Shown: positions 51,387 to 60,543, counted from the first letter of the stretch. The stretch is DNA of 64,000 bases from Candidatus Accumulibacter proximus (GCA_016709675.1 JADJMH010000016.1:124001-188000); one strand, 5' to 3'. The notes: a model not told the origin generated them from the letters alone. Made by a program: numbers and translations.

Positions 51387-52478
51387 CTAGTGGTTCGGAA
51401 GGTACTTGACGATCTGGTGAAACGTGTCCTGCTCCAGAAATCCTGCTCCCGTCTGTTGTCTGATCCTCGACAGGTACCCGAGCGGTGGATTGGGCAGCGG
51501 ACGGAGAAGCTTCTGGTTGCCGAGCCGCAGCTCGATTCCCGTGCGCGTCGCGATCGAACACGGTACCGCCTGATCCGACAGGAATCGGACGCGCTGCAGA
51601 TCGCGGTACTGGCGTGACAGCTCGCTGGCCAGGGGATCGGGATCATCGGGAAAATCATTCAGCGTCGTCCGGTTGGCGGCGCTGAAGCTGATCGAAGGGG
51701 TTGCCGAGTTCGTGTCGACGATCGAAAAATCCCCCTTCTGGTCGGTGATCAGGTAGTAGGCCCAGCGCCCGGTTCGGGCCTTGAAGGAAATCTCGAATGG
51801 CGCGTCGCTTGCTCCCGGAGCAGGCATCGACTGGTTGTAGCGCAACTCGACGTCAGCGAGGAAGCGCCGGTCGCGATTCGGGCGCACTCGGTAGCGGACC
51901 GTCAGATCGCGCTGCGCCGCGCCCAACTCAAGCGTGAGGATCTTGGTGGCGGCATCATAGGCTGTGATCCTTGCCGTTCCGGCGGGCGGCACGAGGCTGA
52001 AATCAGCGGCCTGTGGCGTCTTGAGCGGATCGCCGTCCAGAGCCAGCGGACTGCCGGCGAGGCAGAACCGACGCTCGGTGTCTCCCCGTATAACGACGAA
52101 GCTTTCCATGTTCCAGGATTGGCGGTCGGTTGGCTCGAGCGTCCGGCGGTCCGACGCCGAGAGTGCTTCGTTCGAGAAGACCGGATCGGTCTTGTGCGTG
52201 AGTTCGTGAAGATCGGTGAACAGCGCGAACTCCGCGTTGCACACCCTGAGGTGGAAGGCGAAAAGTTCGTCGCGTGGCAGCCCGACCAGTGGCGTCTGGC
52301 CGTCGGGCGCGAGCGCCGCCAGCACCGTCAGCCCGCCGGCCACCTCCCTGATCCGCAGGCGGTAGCGCGCGATGAGACGCAGTGTCGCCGGCGTCGGCTC
52401 GCAAGCAAGGTCGCGGCACGCGCCGGCGCCATGGTAATCGTGTCTCACGCGAAGACCGAACAAGGGGACGAATTTCAT
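51387..52478 (-). CDS. conserved eCIS protein of unknown function, 363 aa
   Basis: Starts at ATG 52478, which overlaps the stop of the DUF4255 gene (ATGA); the longer frame is a shadow. The start MKFVPLFGLRVRHDYHGAGA with CRDLACEPTPATLRL recalls a protein often found beside DUF4255 in eCIS loci. Most of the rest is predicted beta strand (TARITAYDAATKILTLELGA). I do not know its role; a cap or baseplate accessory is plausible. It precedes the sheath gene by 24 bases. Confidence 0.75.
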   Translation of the reverse strand: MKFVPLFGLRVRHDYHGAGACRDLACEPTPATLRLIARYRLRIREVAGGLTVLAALAPDGQTPLVGLPRDELFAFHLRVCNAEFALFTDLHELTHKTDPVFSNEALSASDRRTLEPTDRQSWNMESFVVIRGDTERRFCLAGSPLALDGDPLKTPQAADFSLVPPAGTARITAYDAATKILTLELGAAQRDLTVRYRVRPNRDRRFLADVELRYNQSMPAPGASDAPFEISFKARTGRWAYYLITDQKGDFSIVDTNSATPSISFSAANRTTLNDFPDDPDPLASELSRQYRDLQRVRFLSDQAVPCSIATRTGIELRLGNQKLLRPLPNPPLGYLSRIRQQTGAGFLEQDTFHQIVKYLPNH

Positions 52479-53113
52479 CGCGAGGGGACCTCCCCGACCG
52501 TCGGCAGCGCCTCCTCGATCGTCGCCAGCGGCTGAGCATCTTCGTCCCGGAAGACGACCATCCTGACCTTGTACAGGGCGCTGGGCTGATAGGCGGTGCG
52601 CAAGGCGCCCCAGATCTCGTTCTGTTCGGAGAATGACGGCGCCACGAGTTCCAGCACAAGCTGTGGGATGTCTCGATGAAGATCCGGCGAGTTCTGGTGG
52701 TTGAAGACGCGGTGATTCTGGAAGTACCGAATAACCCGCGACAGGTGGTGCAAAGACAGGCTGTAGTCGTCTGGAAAGCGGGCGACGAACAGGACGAAGA
52801 GATTCAGCCTGATTTCGGGTTCGACTTTCTGCCGTACGCCGGCGGCGGACACCTTGGCATGGAGGTCGGGCTGACGAAGCGCCGTCTCCTCGCCGATCCT
52901 GACCAACGCGAGGGACACTGCGTCTGCCTTGAAAACCACCCTCTCGTCGTTGCCGGTACCGGCATAGACGAAGAGGTCTTCGACCGGTCCGCCGGAGGAT
53001 TCTCGAGGCAAGGTGGCGTTCAGGCGACCCCGCAGAAATTTGATGGCCTCGGCAATCACGATGCAAAGCAATCTGATCGAGGGGTTTCTTGGAATTGCTC
53101 GCTCTGGCGCCAT
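52475..53113 (-). CDS. DUF4255 tail terminator protein (Afp16-like)
   Basis: Up to 212 residues. IVIAEAIKFLRGRLN, then VEPEIRLNLFVLFVARFPDD, YSLSLHHLSRVIRYFQNH, and LVLELVAPSFSEQNEIWGAL are the DUF4255 pattern. The family caps the tube and ends its growth. ATG 53113 has no good RBS; GTG about 53057 (VIAEAIKFL) fits the usual N terminus better, so the start is uncertain. It is the first gene of the eCIS run. Confidence 0.88.
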   Translation of the reverse strand: MAPERAIPRNPSIRLLCIVIAEAIKFLRGRLNATLPRESSGGPVEDLFVYAGTGNDERVVFKADAVSLALVRIGEETALRQPDLHAKVSAAGVRQKVEPEIRLNLFVLFVARFPDDYSLSLHHLSRVIRYFQNHRVFNHQNSPDLHRDIPQLVLELVAPSFSEQNEIWGALRTAYQPSALYKVRMVVFRDEDAQPLATIEEALPTVGEVPSR

Positions 53114-53302
53114 GTTGTCATGGCCCCGGTCGGTCTTCAGTTGCTCTTGGTGTGGGTCGTAGCATTAGCAGCCGGTGGGGCGTCCAGCACGGCCTTTTCC
53201 GCATCGCCGACATGGAATACTATAGCAGGCGCATTGAATTAATGCCCAACTAATTGTGCGGCAAGTTCCTGCCTGATCGGGCGCCAGGCGGCAGGTCGCG
53301 GT
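53114..53302. other. gap between eCIS operon and HD-GYP gene
   Basis: About 190 bp that must carry the operon promoter. On the minus strand a frame without a start codon reads VGDAEKAVLDAPPAANATTH before a stop at about 53133. Its composition looks coding, so it may be the tail of a lost gene. Confidence 0.4.
53219..53249 (-). promoter_or_regulatory. weak promoter candidate for the eCIS operon
   Basis: TATAGT at 53224-53219 is a good -10 box. The best -35 is TTGGGC at 53249-53244, with a long 19-base spacer. It lies about 106 bases before the first eCIS start. Confidence 0.3.
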
Positions 53303-54541
53303 TCATCCGCTCGCATTGTCCGCCAGGGGCAGTGTTGCTGCCCGCCAACTGCCATCGAGGTCGTCTATGGCGATGGCGACGATATCTGGATCGAGTACCC
53401 CGTGGCTGACGAAATCGTGCAGAAAATGCGGAATCTCTTCCACGCGCTGGCGACCCCGGTACGGACGGTCCTGCGCCAGTGCCTGAAAAACATCCGCAAC
53501 AGCCACGATGCGGGCTTCCGGCGAGAGGTGTTCACGGCTGCGCCGGAAGGGATAGCCATGGCCATTGAGTGCCTCATGATGAAAGGCGGCCCATTCGGCG
53601 ACCTGCTCCAGGCCAGGGATATGGCGCAGGATCTGGTAGGTCTCAAAGCTGTGCCGCTCCATCACCGAGAACTCAAGAGGCGTCAGGCGGCCAGCCTTTT
53701 CGACGATTTCATCCGGGACGCAGAGCTTGCCGACATCGTGCATCAGACCGGCGACCTCGACTTCGGCCAGTGCGTCGGCAGTCAATCCCACCCGCTCGCC
53801 GAGGTGACGGGAGAGTTGGGCGACCCCGAGCGAATGCGCCGCCGTAAAGGCGCTCTTGGCGTCGACGATGCTTGAAATCAGTCGGGCGACATGTCCGAAT
53901 TGGGGGAAGTCGATGGTTATCCGCCAGTCGCTGAGCGAAAGATCGCCGAGATACCTTTGCACATGACGTGGTACCAAAGCGATCCAGAAAGCTTCGCGGG
54001 CGGCGGCGGCAACGAAAGCCTGCACCAGGTCGGACGACAGCTCGCAGCCGGTAAGCGCAACGATCGCCTCAACGATCCCGTCACGGTTGAACAGGGGGTT
54101 CTCCAGCCCACGCTGGATCAGCATGGCGTCGACCCGGTCGCCCAGAAAGATCAGGTTGCTGTCGAGCCCGTCGACCTCGCTCAGCTCGGCAGGCAGTTGC
54201 CGCCATGGTGTGTGGTGATAGCGGATCGCGTTGGCGACCAGTGACAGATGAGCAAAGGGCTGCAGCAGGCGGTATCCGGTTTCGCAGTGTGCTTGCCGGT
54301 CATCCCAGTCGGCTTCGCGCAACAGCCGCCGGTGTACTGCGGTAGAAGACACGCCCAGATCATGCAGCAGGCTGGCGCAGACCAGGCGATCCAGCCTTTT
54401 CTCCGGCAAACCCAGCATCAGACCGGTTTCGCGCGCGATCATGGCGACGCGCTTGCCATGCTGGAAATCACTGACCCCAACCAGGTCCAGTGCGTCAGAC
54501 AACGCCAGGATAGCGCTCTTGAGGTCGATTCGCAGAGTCAT
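53303..54541 (-). CDS. HD-GYP domain protein with two HD domains
   Basis: About 412 residues. The first HD domain has LLHDLG near residue 58 and IRYHHTPW. The second is a full HD-GYP: GLMHDVGK near 266, HHEALNGHGYP near 325, and VAVADVFQALAQDRPYR. HD-GYP domains hydrolyse c-di-GMP, so a phosphodiesterase is likely. No receiver or sensor domain is attached. ATG 54541 is used; the frame opens 12 codons before. Divergence from eCIS is not the case here: both run on the minus strand, with this gene downstream. Confidence 0.85.
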   Translation of the reverse strand: MTLRIDLKSAILALSDALDLVGVSDFQHGKRVAMIARETGLMLGLPEKRLDRLVCASLLHDLGVSSTAVHRRLLREADWDDRQAHCETGYRLLQPFAHLSLVANAIRYHHTPWRQLPAELSEVDGLDSNLIFLGDRVDAMLIQRGLENPLFNRDGIVEAIVALTGCELSSDLVQAFVAAAAREAFWIALVPRHVQRYLGDLSLSDWRITIDFPQFGHVARLISSIVDAKSAFTAAHSLGVAQLSRHLGERVGLTADALAEVEVAGLMHDVGKLCVPDEIVEKAGRLTPLEFSVMERHSFETYQILRHIPGLEQVAEWAAFHHEALNGHGYPFRRSREHLSPEARIVAVADVFQALAQDRPYRGRQRVEEIPHFLHDFVSHGVLDPDIVAIAIDDLDGSWRAATLPLADNASG

Positions 54542-54694
54542 GGAAGGCCAGCCGATAACGAATGCGCAATCGGGCAAGCGCCGTGGTGACGCCCGCCGCG
54601 ACGTCTGTACCGCCGAGGCGGCCAGGATACGTCGCGGTCAAGGGCGCTTCCCACAACTGTCTCGCGCCCGAACGGACGCGATCTACCGGAAACC

Positions 54695-55801
54695 TCAGGC
54701 GCCTCGTTCGCGCATCCAGCTCGCCACCTTCGGCGCCAGGACCTTTTGCGCCAGGCCACCGGTGTAGATGCCGATGTGTCCGGTAGCGATCGCAAACTCG
54801 GTGTAATCCTTGCTGCCGACATGCTTGCCGAGGGCAACGGTGCACGGCGGCGGCACGATGTGGTCCTTTTCGGCAAAGATGTTGAGGATCGGCATCTTGA
54901 GTTCCTTGAGGTCGACCTTGCGACCGCCTACCTCCAGGGTGCCCTTGACGAGCTTGTTGCCCTTGAGGAAATCCCGGATGAATTCCTTGAACGTCTGGCC
55001 AACGGCATCGGGACCACCAAACAGCCACTTCTCCATGCGCAGGAAGTTCTGCAGCGCCAGGCGGTCGTCGAGAATATCGATTACGTCAGCGTACTTCCCG
55101 TAGTTCAGGATGAACGGTGAAGCCATCATGAACGACTCGTTGAGCACGGTAGCCGGCACGTTGCCATGCACGGCAACCATCTTTTCGACGTCGGCGTCGG
55201 CTCCCATGGTGAACATCAAGCCCTCGTGTGGCTTGTGATTGGCCTTGTAGGCGTCGAAATCGATCGGCGACACGGTCAGCGTAAGGTGGCTGATCTTGTC
55301 CGGATTGAGCGTCGAGTAGGTGGTGGACATGGTGCCACCCTGGCAGATGCCAAACAGGGCGATCTTGTCTACGCCATGGTGCTTACGGATGAAATCGACC
55401 GTGTCGTCGAGGTAGCCGTTGATGTAGTCGTCCACAGTCCGGTACTTGTCGACCTGGCGTGGATACCCCCAGTCGTTGAGGTAGACATCAATGCCCTCGT
55501 TCAAGAGATTACGGACTAGAGAACGATCGGGCTGCAGATCGGCCACCTCGTAGCCGTTGATCAGTGGCGGCACGATCAGCAGCGGCGTCTTCATGATCTT
55601 CGCCTGGTCGACCAGCGCGTGGTAGTGATAGACCTTGATTCCGTCCTGCGCAAGAACCACGTCCTTGGGCGTGCTGCCAATATCGATATCGTCGTCGGTC
55701 AGGTTGGTGAGATTGCTGATGCCCTTGGCGAGTTTCTCGTTCAGGGCTGCGGTTTCAGCCGCAACGTCAGCGGGAAGAATCTGGATGGGGAAAGAAAACA
55801 T
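54695..55801 (-). CDS. phaC: class III PHA synthase subunit PhaC
   Basis: This 368-residue catalytic subunit polymerises (R)-3-hydroxyacyl-CoA to PHA. The lipase-like box GICQGG carries the nucleophile Cys153. The Asp is in AEKDHIVPP, and the catalytic His in GHIGIYTGG. Length fits class III, not the 560-600 of class I. RBS AGGAGG precedes ATG 55801. phaE lies 60 bases upstream in the same direction, so the two form one operon. Confidence 0.95.
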   Translation of the reverse strand: MFSFPIQILPADVAAETAALNEKLAKGISNLTNLTDDDIDIGSTPKDVVLAQDGIKVYHYHALVDQAKIMKTPLLIVPPLINGYEVADLQPDRSLVRNLLNEGIDVYLNDWGYPRQVDKYRTVDDYINGYLDDTVDFIRKHHGVDKIALFGICQGGTMSTTYSTLNPDKISHLTLTVSPIDFDAYKANHKPHEGLMFTMGADADVEKMVAVHGNVPATVLNESFMMASPFILNYGKYADVIDILDDRLALQNFLRMEKWLFGGPDAVGQTFKEFIRDFLKGNKLVKGTLEVGGRKVDLKELKMPILNIFAEKDHIVPPPCTVALGKHVGSKDYTEFAIATGHIGIYTGGLAQKVLAPKVASWMRERGA

Positions 55802-55861
55802 CGGTAGCCTCCTATAGGTCTATTAGCTTATCAGCCGAATCAAGTTGCAGACTTTCTCGGC

Positions 55862-56935
55862 TCATTCGCTCTTGGCGCGCGCTGCCGCCGGCTTGCGAGG
55901 AGCGCTGGCCTTGGGATCTGCAGCCTGGCGCGACGGAAGCAGTGCCTTCTTGAGCGCTCGTACCTCCATCTTCAGTTCGTGGATGACCTGATAGGCTTCG
56001 TCCAGTTCGCTGCGAGTGGGCATATCCAGACCGCGGAAGATATCCTCGACGACAGCGCGCTGCGTGAGCTTGAATTGCTGCTGTGCCTTGGTAAACGCGT
56101 TCTGCTTGTCGAGGAACTCCTGCGTATTGAACGTGACCAGCAACGACTTGTCGGCCGTGCGGTACCAAAGGCCCATCAGTTGACGCACAGCGGTGATCTT
56201 CTCTCCTTTGGCAGCCACCTTGGCAAGTTCTTCGATGGTCGCTTCGACCGCCTTGGCCAGTGCTTCGGCGAACGCCGTGTGGAAGGCCAGACTGTTCCTG
56301 CGCAGATCGACGACCGCGTCGACCAGCCGCAAAAGCTTGGTGTTTTTCTCTCGCGAAGCACCAAACAGAGGAATTTCGCCGACGCTTGCCAGCGCGGCAT
56401 CGCCTTCCATCGACAGCAGGCGATTGATTCCGGAGGTACCGCCGAGCATCGCCTCACCGACGTGCCCCGACGAAGCTGCCTGCATCAGGAACGACAGCCA
56501 GGGACCCATGGCATCAGGCAAGTCCTTGGTCAACGTTGCGTTCAGATTACCCAGATGCGAGCCAAGGCCAAAACTGCGCTCGAGCATCGCCGTCGACTCC
56601 TTGGCCCACTGCTCGGCAAAACCCTTGAGGTCGGGGCGCCAGTCCTTGTTGGCCTCGAGATTTGGCGCCACGACCTTCATCGACTTGAAAAAGAAATCCA
56701 TGACGCGATTCATCGCGCCCTGGCTGCCGGTCATACGATCCATCAGCATGCGCGCGGCTTCGTTCGTACCTTTGGTGGCGGCTTCAACACCTTTCTTCAC
56801 CGCCTCGACGGGAGCTTCAGCGCTGCCCGGCAGATTCTGCAACAGCGAGGACCAGTCGCCCCACATGCGCTTCTGCATATCAGCCCAAGCGTTGACGACG
56901 CCGCCCAATTGCTCATTCGGATTCTTGTTTTCCAC
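55862..56935 (-). CDS. phaE: class III PHA synthase subunit PhaE
   Basis: About 357 residues, helical. The start ENKNPNEQLGGVVNAWADM with MQKRMWGDWSSL and the end MPTRSELDEAYQVIHELKME, VRALKKAL are PhaE hallmarks. It activates PhaC and anchors the complex on the granule. The start codon is GTG 56935 with GGAG at the proper distance. The Ala/Lys-rich tail is like that of phasins. Confidence 0.92.
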   Translation of the reverse strand: MENKNPNEQLGGVVNAWADMQKRMWGDWSSLLQNLPGSAEAPVEAVKKGVEAATKGTNEAARMLMDRMTGSQGAMNRVMDFFFKSMKVVAPNLEANKDWRPDLKGFAEQWAKESTAMLERSFGLGSHLGNLNATLTKDLPDAMGPWLSFLMQAASSGHVGEAMLGGTSGINRLLSMEGDAALASVGEIPLFGASREKNTKLLRLVDAVVDLRRNSLAFHTAFAEALAKAVEATIEELAKVAAKGEKITAVRQLMGLWYRTADKSLLVTFNTQEFLDKQNAFTKAQQQFKLTQRAVVEDIFRGLDMPTRSELDEAYQVIHELKMEVRALKKALLPSRQAADPKASAPRKPAAARAKSE

Positions 56936-56965
56936 TCCGGTGATCTCCTTTCAGTGTGTCGGACA

Positions 56966-56986
56966 CGCCTACCGCCACGGTAGGCG
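56966..56986. repeat. perfect 9-bp hairpin upstream of phaE
   Basis: CGCCTACCG, CCA, CGGTAGGCG. It lies 31 bases before the phaE start, in its leader. It has no T-run. It could be a regulator's binding site or a second stop for the upstream operon. Confidence 0.55.
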
Positions 56987-57016
56987 GATGCCCAGCGGTA
57001 GACGGCGTGCACTCTA

Positions 57017-57048
57017 CAATAAAACTGCGGCCGTCTGTCGACGGCCGC
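57017..57048 (-). terminator. Rho-independent terminator after the maoC gene
   Basis: A 9-bp perfect stem (GCGGCCGTC/GACGGCCGC, loop of four at 57036-57039) is followed on the minus strand by AGTTTTATTG. It lies 31 bases beyond the maoC stop and separates that operon from phaEC. Confidence 0.75.
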
Positions 57049-57078
57049 GATGATGCAGCTTTACGGGTTTGTCATGGG

Positions 57079-57498
57079 TCAGACCAGTGCCACAACTGCA
57101 TCTCCCTTGTGCTTCGCCTCACCCTGCTCGTTGGCACAGGTCAGTTCAAGGCGGACACACTTTTCCCCACCCTGCTCCAGCTTTTCGACCACCTTGCCGG
57201 TGCACACCATGCGTTCACCAATTTGCGTGATCGCGGTGAAACGTACGCCAAAACTGCGGATGGCGTCCTGCGGCACCCACTGCGTCAGCAGGCGGCCAAG
57301 ATACGCCATCCCCAACATGCCATGGGCGAAAACATCGGGAATCCCGTTCGCCCGGACAAAGTCCTGGTCAAGGTGCAACGGATGGTGATCTCCCGAACCC
57401 GTCGCATACAGGGCCAGCGTCAGTCGCGACACCGGCTCGGTGGTGAACGAGGGAAGATCGTCGCCAACATTCAGCGCATCAAAATTCGGTTTTGTCAT
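57079..57498 (-). CDS. MaoC-type hotdog hydratase
   Basis: A 139-residue protein with the hydratase motif GSGDHHPLHLDQDFVR (Asp and His) and GMLGMAYLGRLL. MaoC/PhaJ enzymes add water to enoyl-CoA giving the (R)-3-hydroxy form used by PHA synthase. It lies 10 bases downstream of a second hotdog gene; together they resemble a split hydratase. Preceded by ATG 57498 and followed by a terminator. Confidence 0.88.
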   Translation of the reverse strand: MTKPNFDALNVGDDLPSFTTEPVSRLTLALYATGSGDHHPLHLDQDFVRANGIPDVFAHGMLGMAYLGRLLTQWVPQDAIRSFGVRFTAITQIGERMVCTGKVVEKLEQGGEKCVRLELTCANEQGEAKHKGDAVVALV

Positions 57499-57508
57499 CG
57501 ACTTTCCC

Positions 57509-57949
57509 CTATGCCCGAATAACCATCACTGAGCGCACATCGCACACCAGTTCGCCCTGCCGACGCACCTTGACATCCTTGACGACGAACTGCAGCGCAC
57601 CGTTCCGCTTGTCGTAGATATCGGTGATCTCTCCGTCGAAGTCGAGCTTCTCACCGGAATAGACCGGCTTGTGGTAGGTGAACGACTGTTCGCCATGCAG
57701 CATCTTCATCAGGTCGCAGCCCATCGTCTCGAGGTAATCGAAAGGATGGTCCTTGTCCATGTCCATGCAGAAAAAGAAGGTCGGTGGCACCAGCACGCCC
57801 GGCAGACCAGCCTGGCGCGCCGCTTCCTCGTCAAAGTAGATCGGGTCCGTCTGGCCCGTCGCCTTGGCGAACCACTTGAGTTGCCACGCCGTCGGGGTTA
57901 CCGAGTGTGGCGGCACCTTCATGCCTATGTGTTTCTTGTCAATCAACAT
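57509..57949 (-). CDS. hotdog protein, FAS1-type dehydratase partner
   Basis: About 146 residues from ATG 57949 (RBS GAGGAGTG). It shows ATGQTDPIYFDEEAARQAGL, then PGVLVPPTFFF, and HGEQSFTYHKPVYSGEKLDF, which mark the N-terminal dehydratase family that lacks the catalytic Asp/His pair. It should pair with the next gene's MaoC protein as a heterodimer, as in two-subunit hydratases of fatty or sterol chains. The frame opens earlier at 58084 but that part is not conserved. Confidence 0.82.
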   Translation of the reverse strand: MLIDKKHIGMKVPPHSVTPTAWQLKWFAKATGQTDPIYFDEEAARQAGLPGVLVPPTFFFCMDMDKDHPFDYLETMGCDLMKMLHGEQSFTYHKPVYSGEKLDFDGEITDIYDKRNGALQFVVKDVKVRRQGELVCDVRSVMVIRA

Positions 57950-58007
57950 CCGATTCACTCCTCGTCCACCCCGGACGCCGGGGTGGAAACGCTGGTTGGC
58001 GACTTGA

Positions 58008-59189
58008 TCAGAGAACTTCGATAGCAATCGCAGTGGCTTCACCGCCGCCAGCGCAGAGGCCGGCGATGCCCCGCTTGAGGCCACGCGCCTTGAGCGCGTA
58101 AAGCAGGGTCACCAGAATCCGCGAACCCGTGGCACCAATCGGATGCCCCAGAGCACAGGCGCCGCCATTGACGTTGACCTTGTCGGCAGGCAGCTTGAGA
58201 TCGCGCATTGACGCCATCGTGACCGCCGCGAAAGCCTCATTGATTTCCCAGAGGTCGACGTCCTCAGCCTGCCAGCCGACCTTCTTCAGCAGCTTCTGGA
58301 AGGCGAAGACCGGGGCGGTGGTGAACCAGGCCGGGTCATGAGCAAAGGTCGCATGGCCGACAATCCGGGCCAACGGCGTGATGCCGCCGCTTCTGGCGTC
58401 GGATTCGCGCATCAGGACAAAGGCCGCGGCGCCGTCGGAAATCGACGACGAGTTGGCTGGTGTCACCGCGCCATCCTTCTTAAATGCCGGCTTCAGTTTG
58501 CCGATCTTCGACACGTCGCACTTCATCGGCGTCTCGTCGAGGGCGATCACCTCCTCGCCCTTGCGCGAGGTGACGGTGACTGGCGCGATCTCGGCACTGA
58601 AGACTCCCGAGGTGACGGCTTTCTGTGCCCGCGTGACGGATTCGACGGCGAAGGCATCCATCTCTTCGCGCGAGAAACTGTACTTGTCGACGCAGAGCTC
58701 GGCAAAAGCGCCCATCAGCTTGCCCTGCTCGTAGGCATCTTCGAGGCCATCGAGGAACATGTGGTCGTGCAGAACCCCATTGCCCAGCCGATAACCGGTG
58801 CGGGCGGTGGTCAGCACGTGCGGCGCATTGGTCATCGACTCCATGCCGCCGGCGACAGCGATGTTGATCGAACCGGCCAGCAGTTCGTCATGGGCGATCA
58901 TGATCGTCTTCTGGGCCGAACTGCACATCTTGGTCAGGGTGGTACAGGGCACCGACTTCGGTAGACCAGCGCCGAGCACCGCCTGGCGCGCCGGCGCCTG
59001 GCGCAAACCTGCCATCAGGCAGCAGCCCATCAGGGCTTCGTCGATGTCCTCACCCTTGACGCCCGCCTGTTCGACCGCGGCCTTGATCGCAACGCTGGCC
59101 AGTTGCGGCGCGGTCACCCCCGCAAACTGCCCTTGGAAGGCGCCCACTGGCGTGCGCTTGGCGCCGACGATAACAACTGATTCACTCAT
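58008..59189 (-). CDS. acetyl-CoA acetyltransferase-type thiolase
   Basis: A 393-residue enzyme. The active nucleophile lies in LTKMCSSAQKTIM (Cys near 89), followed by AGGMESMTNAPH, the His motif INEAFAAV, and NVNGGACALGHPIGATGSR; the second active Cys is in GLCAGGGEATA. It makes acetoacetyl-CoA or cleaves 3-ketoacyl-CoA. RBS AAGGAG precedes ATG 59189. It is part of a minus-strand run with SDR and hydratase genes. Direction cannot be decided from sequence. Confidence 0.93.
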   Translation of the reverse strand: MSESVVIVGAKRTPVGAFQGQFAGVTAPQLASVAIKAAVEQAGVKGEDIDEALMGCCLMAGLRQAPARQAVLGAGLPKSVPCTTLTKMCSSAQKTIMIAHDELLAGSINIAVAGGMESMTNAPHVLTTARTGYRLGNGVLHDHMFLDGLEDAYEQGKLMGAFAELCVDKYSFSREEMDAFAVESVTRAQKAVTSGVFSAEIAPVTVTSRKGEEVIALDETPMKCDVSKIGKLKPAFKKDGAVTPANSSSISDGAAAFVLMRESDARSGGITPLARIVGHATFAHDPAWFTTAPVFAFQKLLKKVGWQAEDVDLWEINEAFAAVTMASMRDLKLPADKVNVNGGACALGHPIGATGSRILVTLLYALKARGLKRGIAGLCAGGGEATAIAIEVL

Positions 59190-59251
59190 GATTAAGCACT
59201 CCTTGAAAACAACGGATATTGCCGGATTTGATCTGCCCTGCCTGCACGGAA

Positions 59252-60019
59252 TTACTTCCCGGGCATGCGGATGGCACCGTCGAGACGGATGACTTCACCG
59301 TTGAGATAGGTGTTCTCGCAGATGTGCCGCACCAGCGCCGCGTATTCGGCAGGATAGCCAAGGCGTGACGGGAACGGCACCATCTTGCTGAGCGTATCCT
59401 GAACGGGTTGTGGCAATCCTTTCATCATCGGTGTCCCGAAGATACCCGGCGCGATCGTCACGACGCGGATGCCGTGCGCGGCCAGCTCGCGCGCCACCGG
59501 CAGGGTCAGGCCTACGACGGCCGCTTTCGAAGAGGCATAGGCTGCCTGACCAATCTGACCGTCGAAAGCGGCGATCGATGCCGTATTGACGATCACGCCA
59601 CGCTCACCGCCCTCGTTAGGCTCGTTCCTGCTCATCGCCTCGGCGGCCAGGCGGATCATGTTGAAGGTGCCGATCAGGTTGATGTTGACGACGCGCGTGA
59701 AGGTCGCCAGGTCATGCGGACCATCCCGGCCAAGCACCTTCTTGGGTGGCGCCACGCCGGCGCAGTTGACCAGTCCGTGCAGCGCGCCGAATTCACTGAC
59801 AGCCATTTCGATGGCAGCACGTGCGCTCGCTTCATCGGTCACGTCGGTTTTGGCAAAGCGCGCGCTGGCCCCCAACTGGGCCGCCTGCGCCTCGCCAGCA
59901 GAGGCGTCGACGTCGACAATGACCACTTTCCCACCAGCATTGACCAGGCCGCTCGCCGTTTCCGCTCCGAGTCCGGATCCTGCTCCCGTTACCACAAACA
60001 CACTGCCATTGATTTGCAT
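59252..60019 (-). CDS. SDR-family 3-hydroxyacyl-CoA dehydrogenase
   Basis: About 255 residues: the NAD-binding TGAGSGLG at 11-18, NCAGVAPPKK, then the active Tyr-Lys in YASSKAAV. The sequence is close to HSD17B10-type 3-hydroxyacyl-CoA dehydrogenases (RVVNINLIGTFNMIRLAAEA). RBS GGGAG precedes ATG 60019. It is the first gene of the run SDR, thiolase, split hydratase, which could perform a beta-oxidation-like cycle. Confidence 0.9.
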   Translation of the reverse strand: MQINGSVFVVTGAGSGLGAETASGLVNAGGKVVIVDVDASAGEAQAAQLGASARFAKTDVTDEASARAAIEMAVSEFGALHGLVNCAGVAPPKKVLGRDGPHDLATFTRVVNINLIGTFNMIRLAAEAMSRNEPNEGGERGVIVNTASIAAFDGQIGQAAYASSKAAVVGLTLPVARELAAHGIRVVTIAPGIFGTPMMKGLPQPVQDTLSKMVPFPSRLGYPAEYAALVRHICENTYLNGEVIRLDGAIRMPGK

Positions 60020-60543
60020 GATTACTCCCAAAAAAATATCGCGACATCACGCGATGCCGCGCTCCTGGCCTGTGCCGACGGCGATTGATGAGAACTCACA
60101 TCGTCACAGAAAATCGCGCGCTCCGTGCCGATTCGACAGGGTCCTCTGGGTCGGTGATCAGAGGACGGGCCCGGGTATGTTGCCCCGCAACGGCACAGCT
60201 GAGCAGCCCCGCCCCGGCACCCGTCGTCCCAGGGACGATTTCGAGGCGAGCCGCCGACAGCTGCGAGCAATTCCGGCATTGTCGAATGCGGAGCACCGTC
60301 GAGTCAAGCACCGGACGCACTGCAGCATGGGAGTCGAAAGCTGGTCGGCTGGACCAATGCCATGATTACCCTGGGCAAGGCGACGACGCTGCCGCCCGAT
60401 CCCCATGACAGGAGAAAAAGCGGTCTTGCACAAGCTGTTGACCTGGATCAGGAATTGGCCCGGCCGATGGTTTACGATGGCCGCTGACGCGGGCGAATAT
60501 GCGCCCACGGCTGGACTGATTCAGCGTACAACGGAGAATTTTC
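60020..60543. other. 524-bp intergenic region before the second phaC
   Basis: It should contain the divergent promoters. No gene is convincing; a frame from ATG 60405 overlaps phaC and has no family. RBS ACGGAG at 60530-60535 serves phaC. I see no clear pair of promoter boxes. Confidence 0.5.

Noticed and set aside
51387..53066. Long 559-codon version of the 363-aa eCIS gene
   Set aside because: Its first 196 codons overlap the conserved DUF4255 gene in another frame; ATG 52478 has the ATGA junction.
53133..53232. Small minus-strand coding-like frame before DUF4255
   Set aside because: It has no ATG, GTG or TTG start after the preceding stop; noted only as a possible gene remnant.
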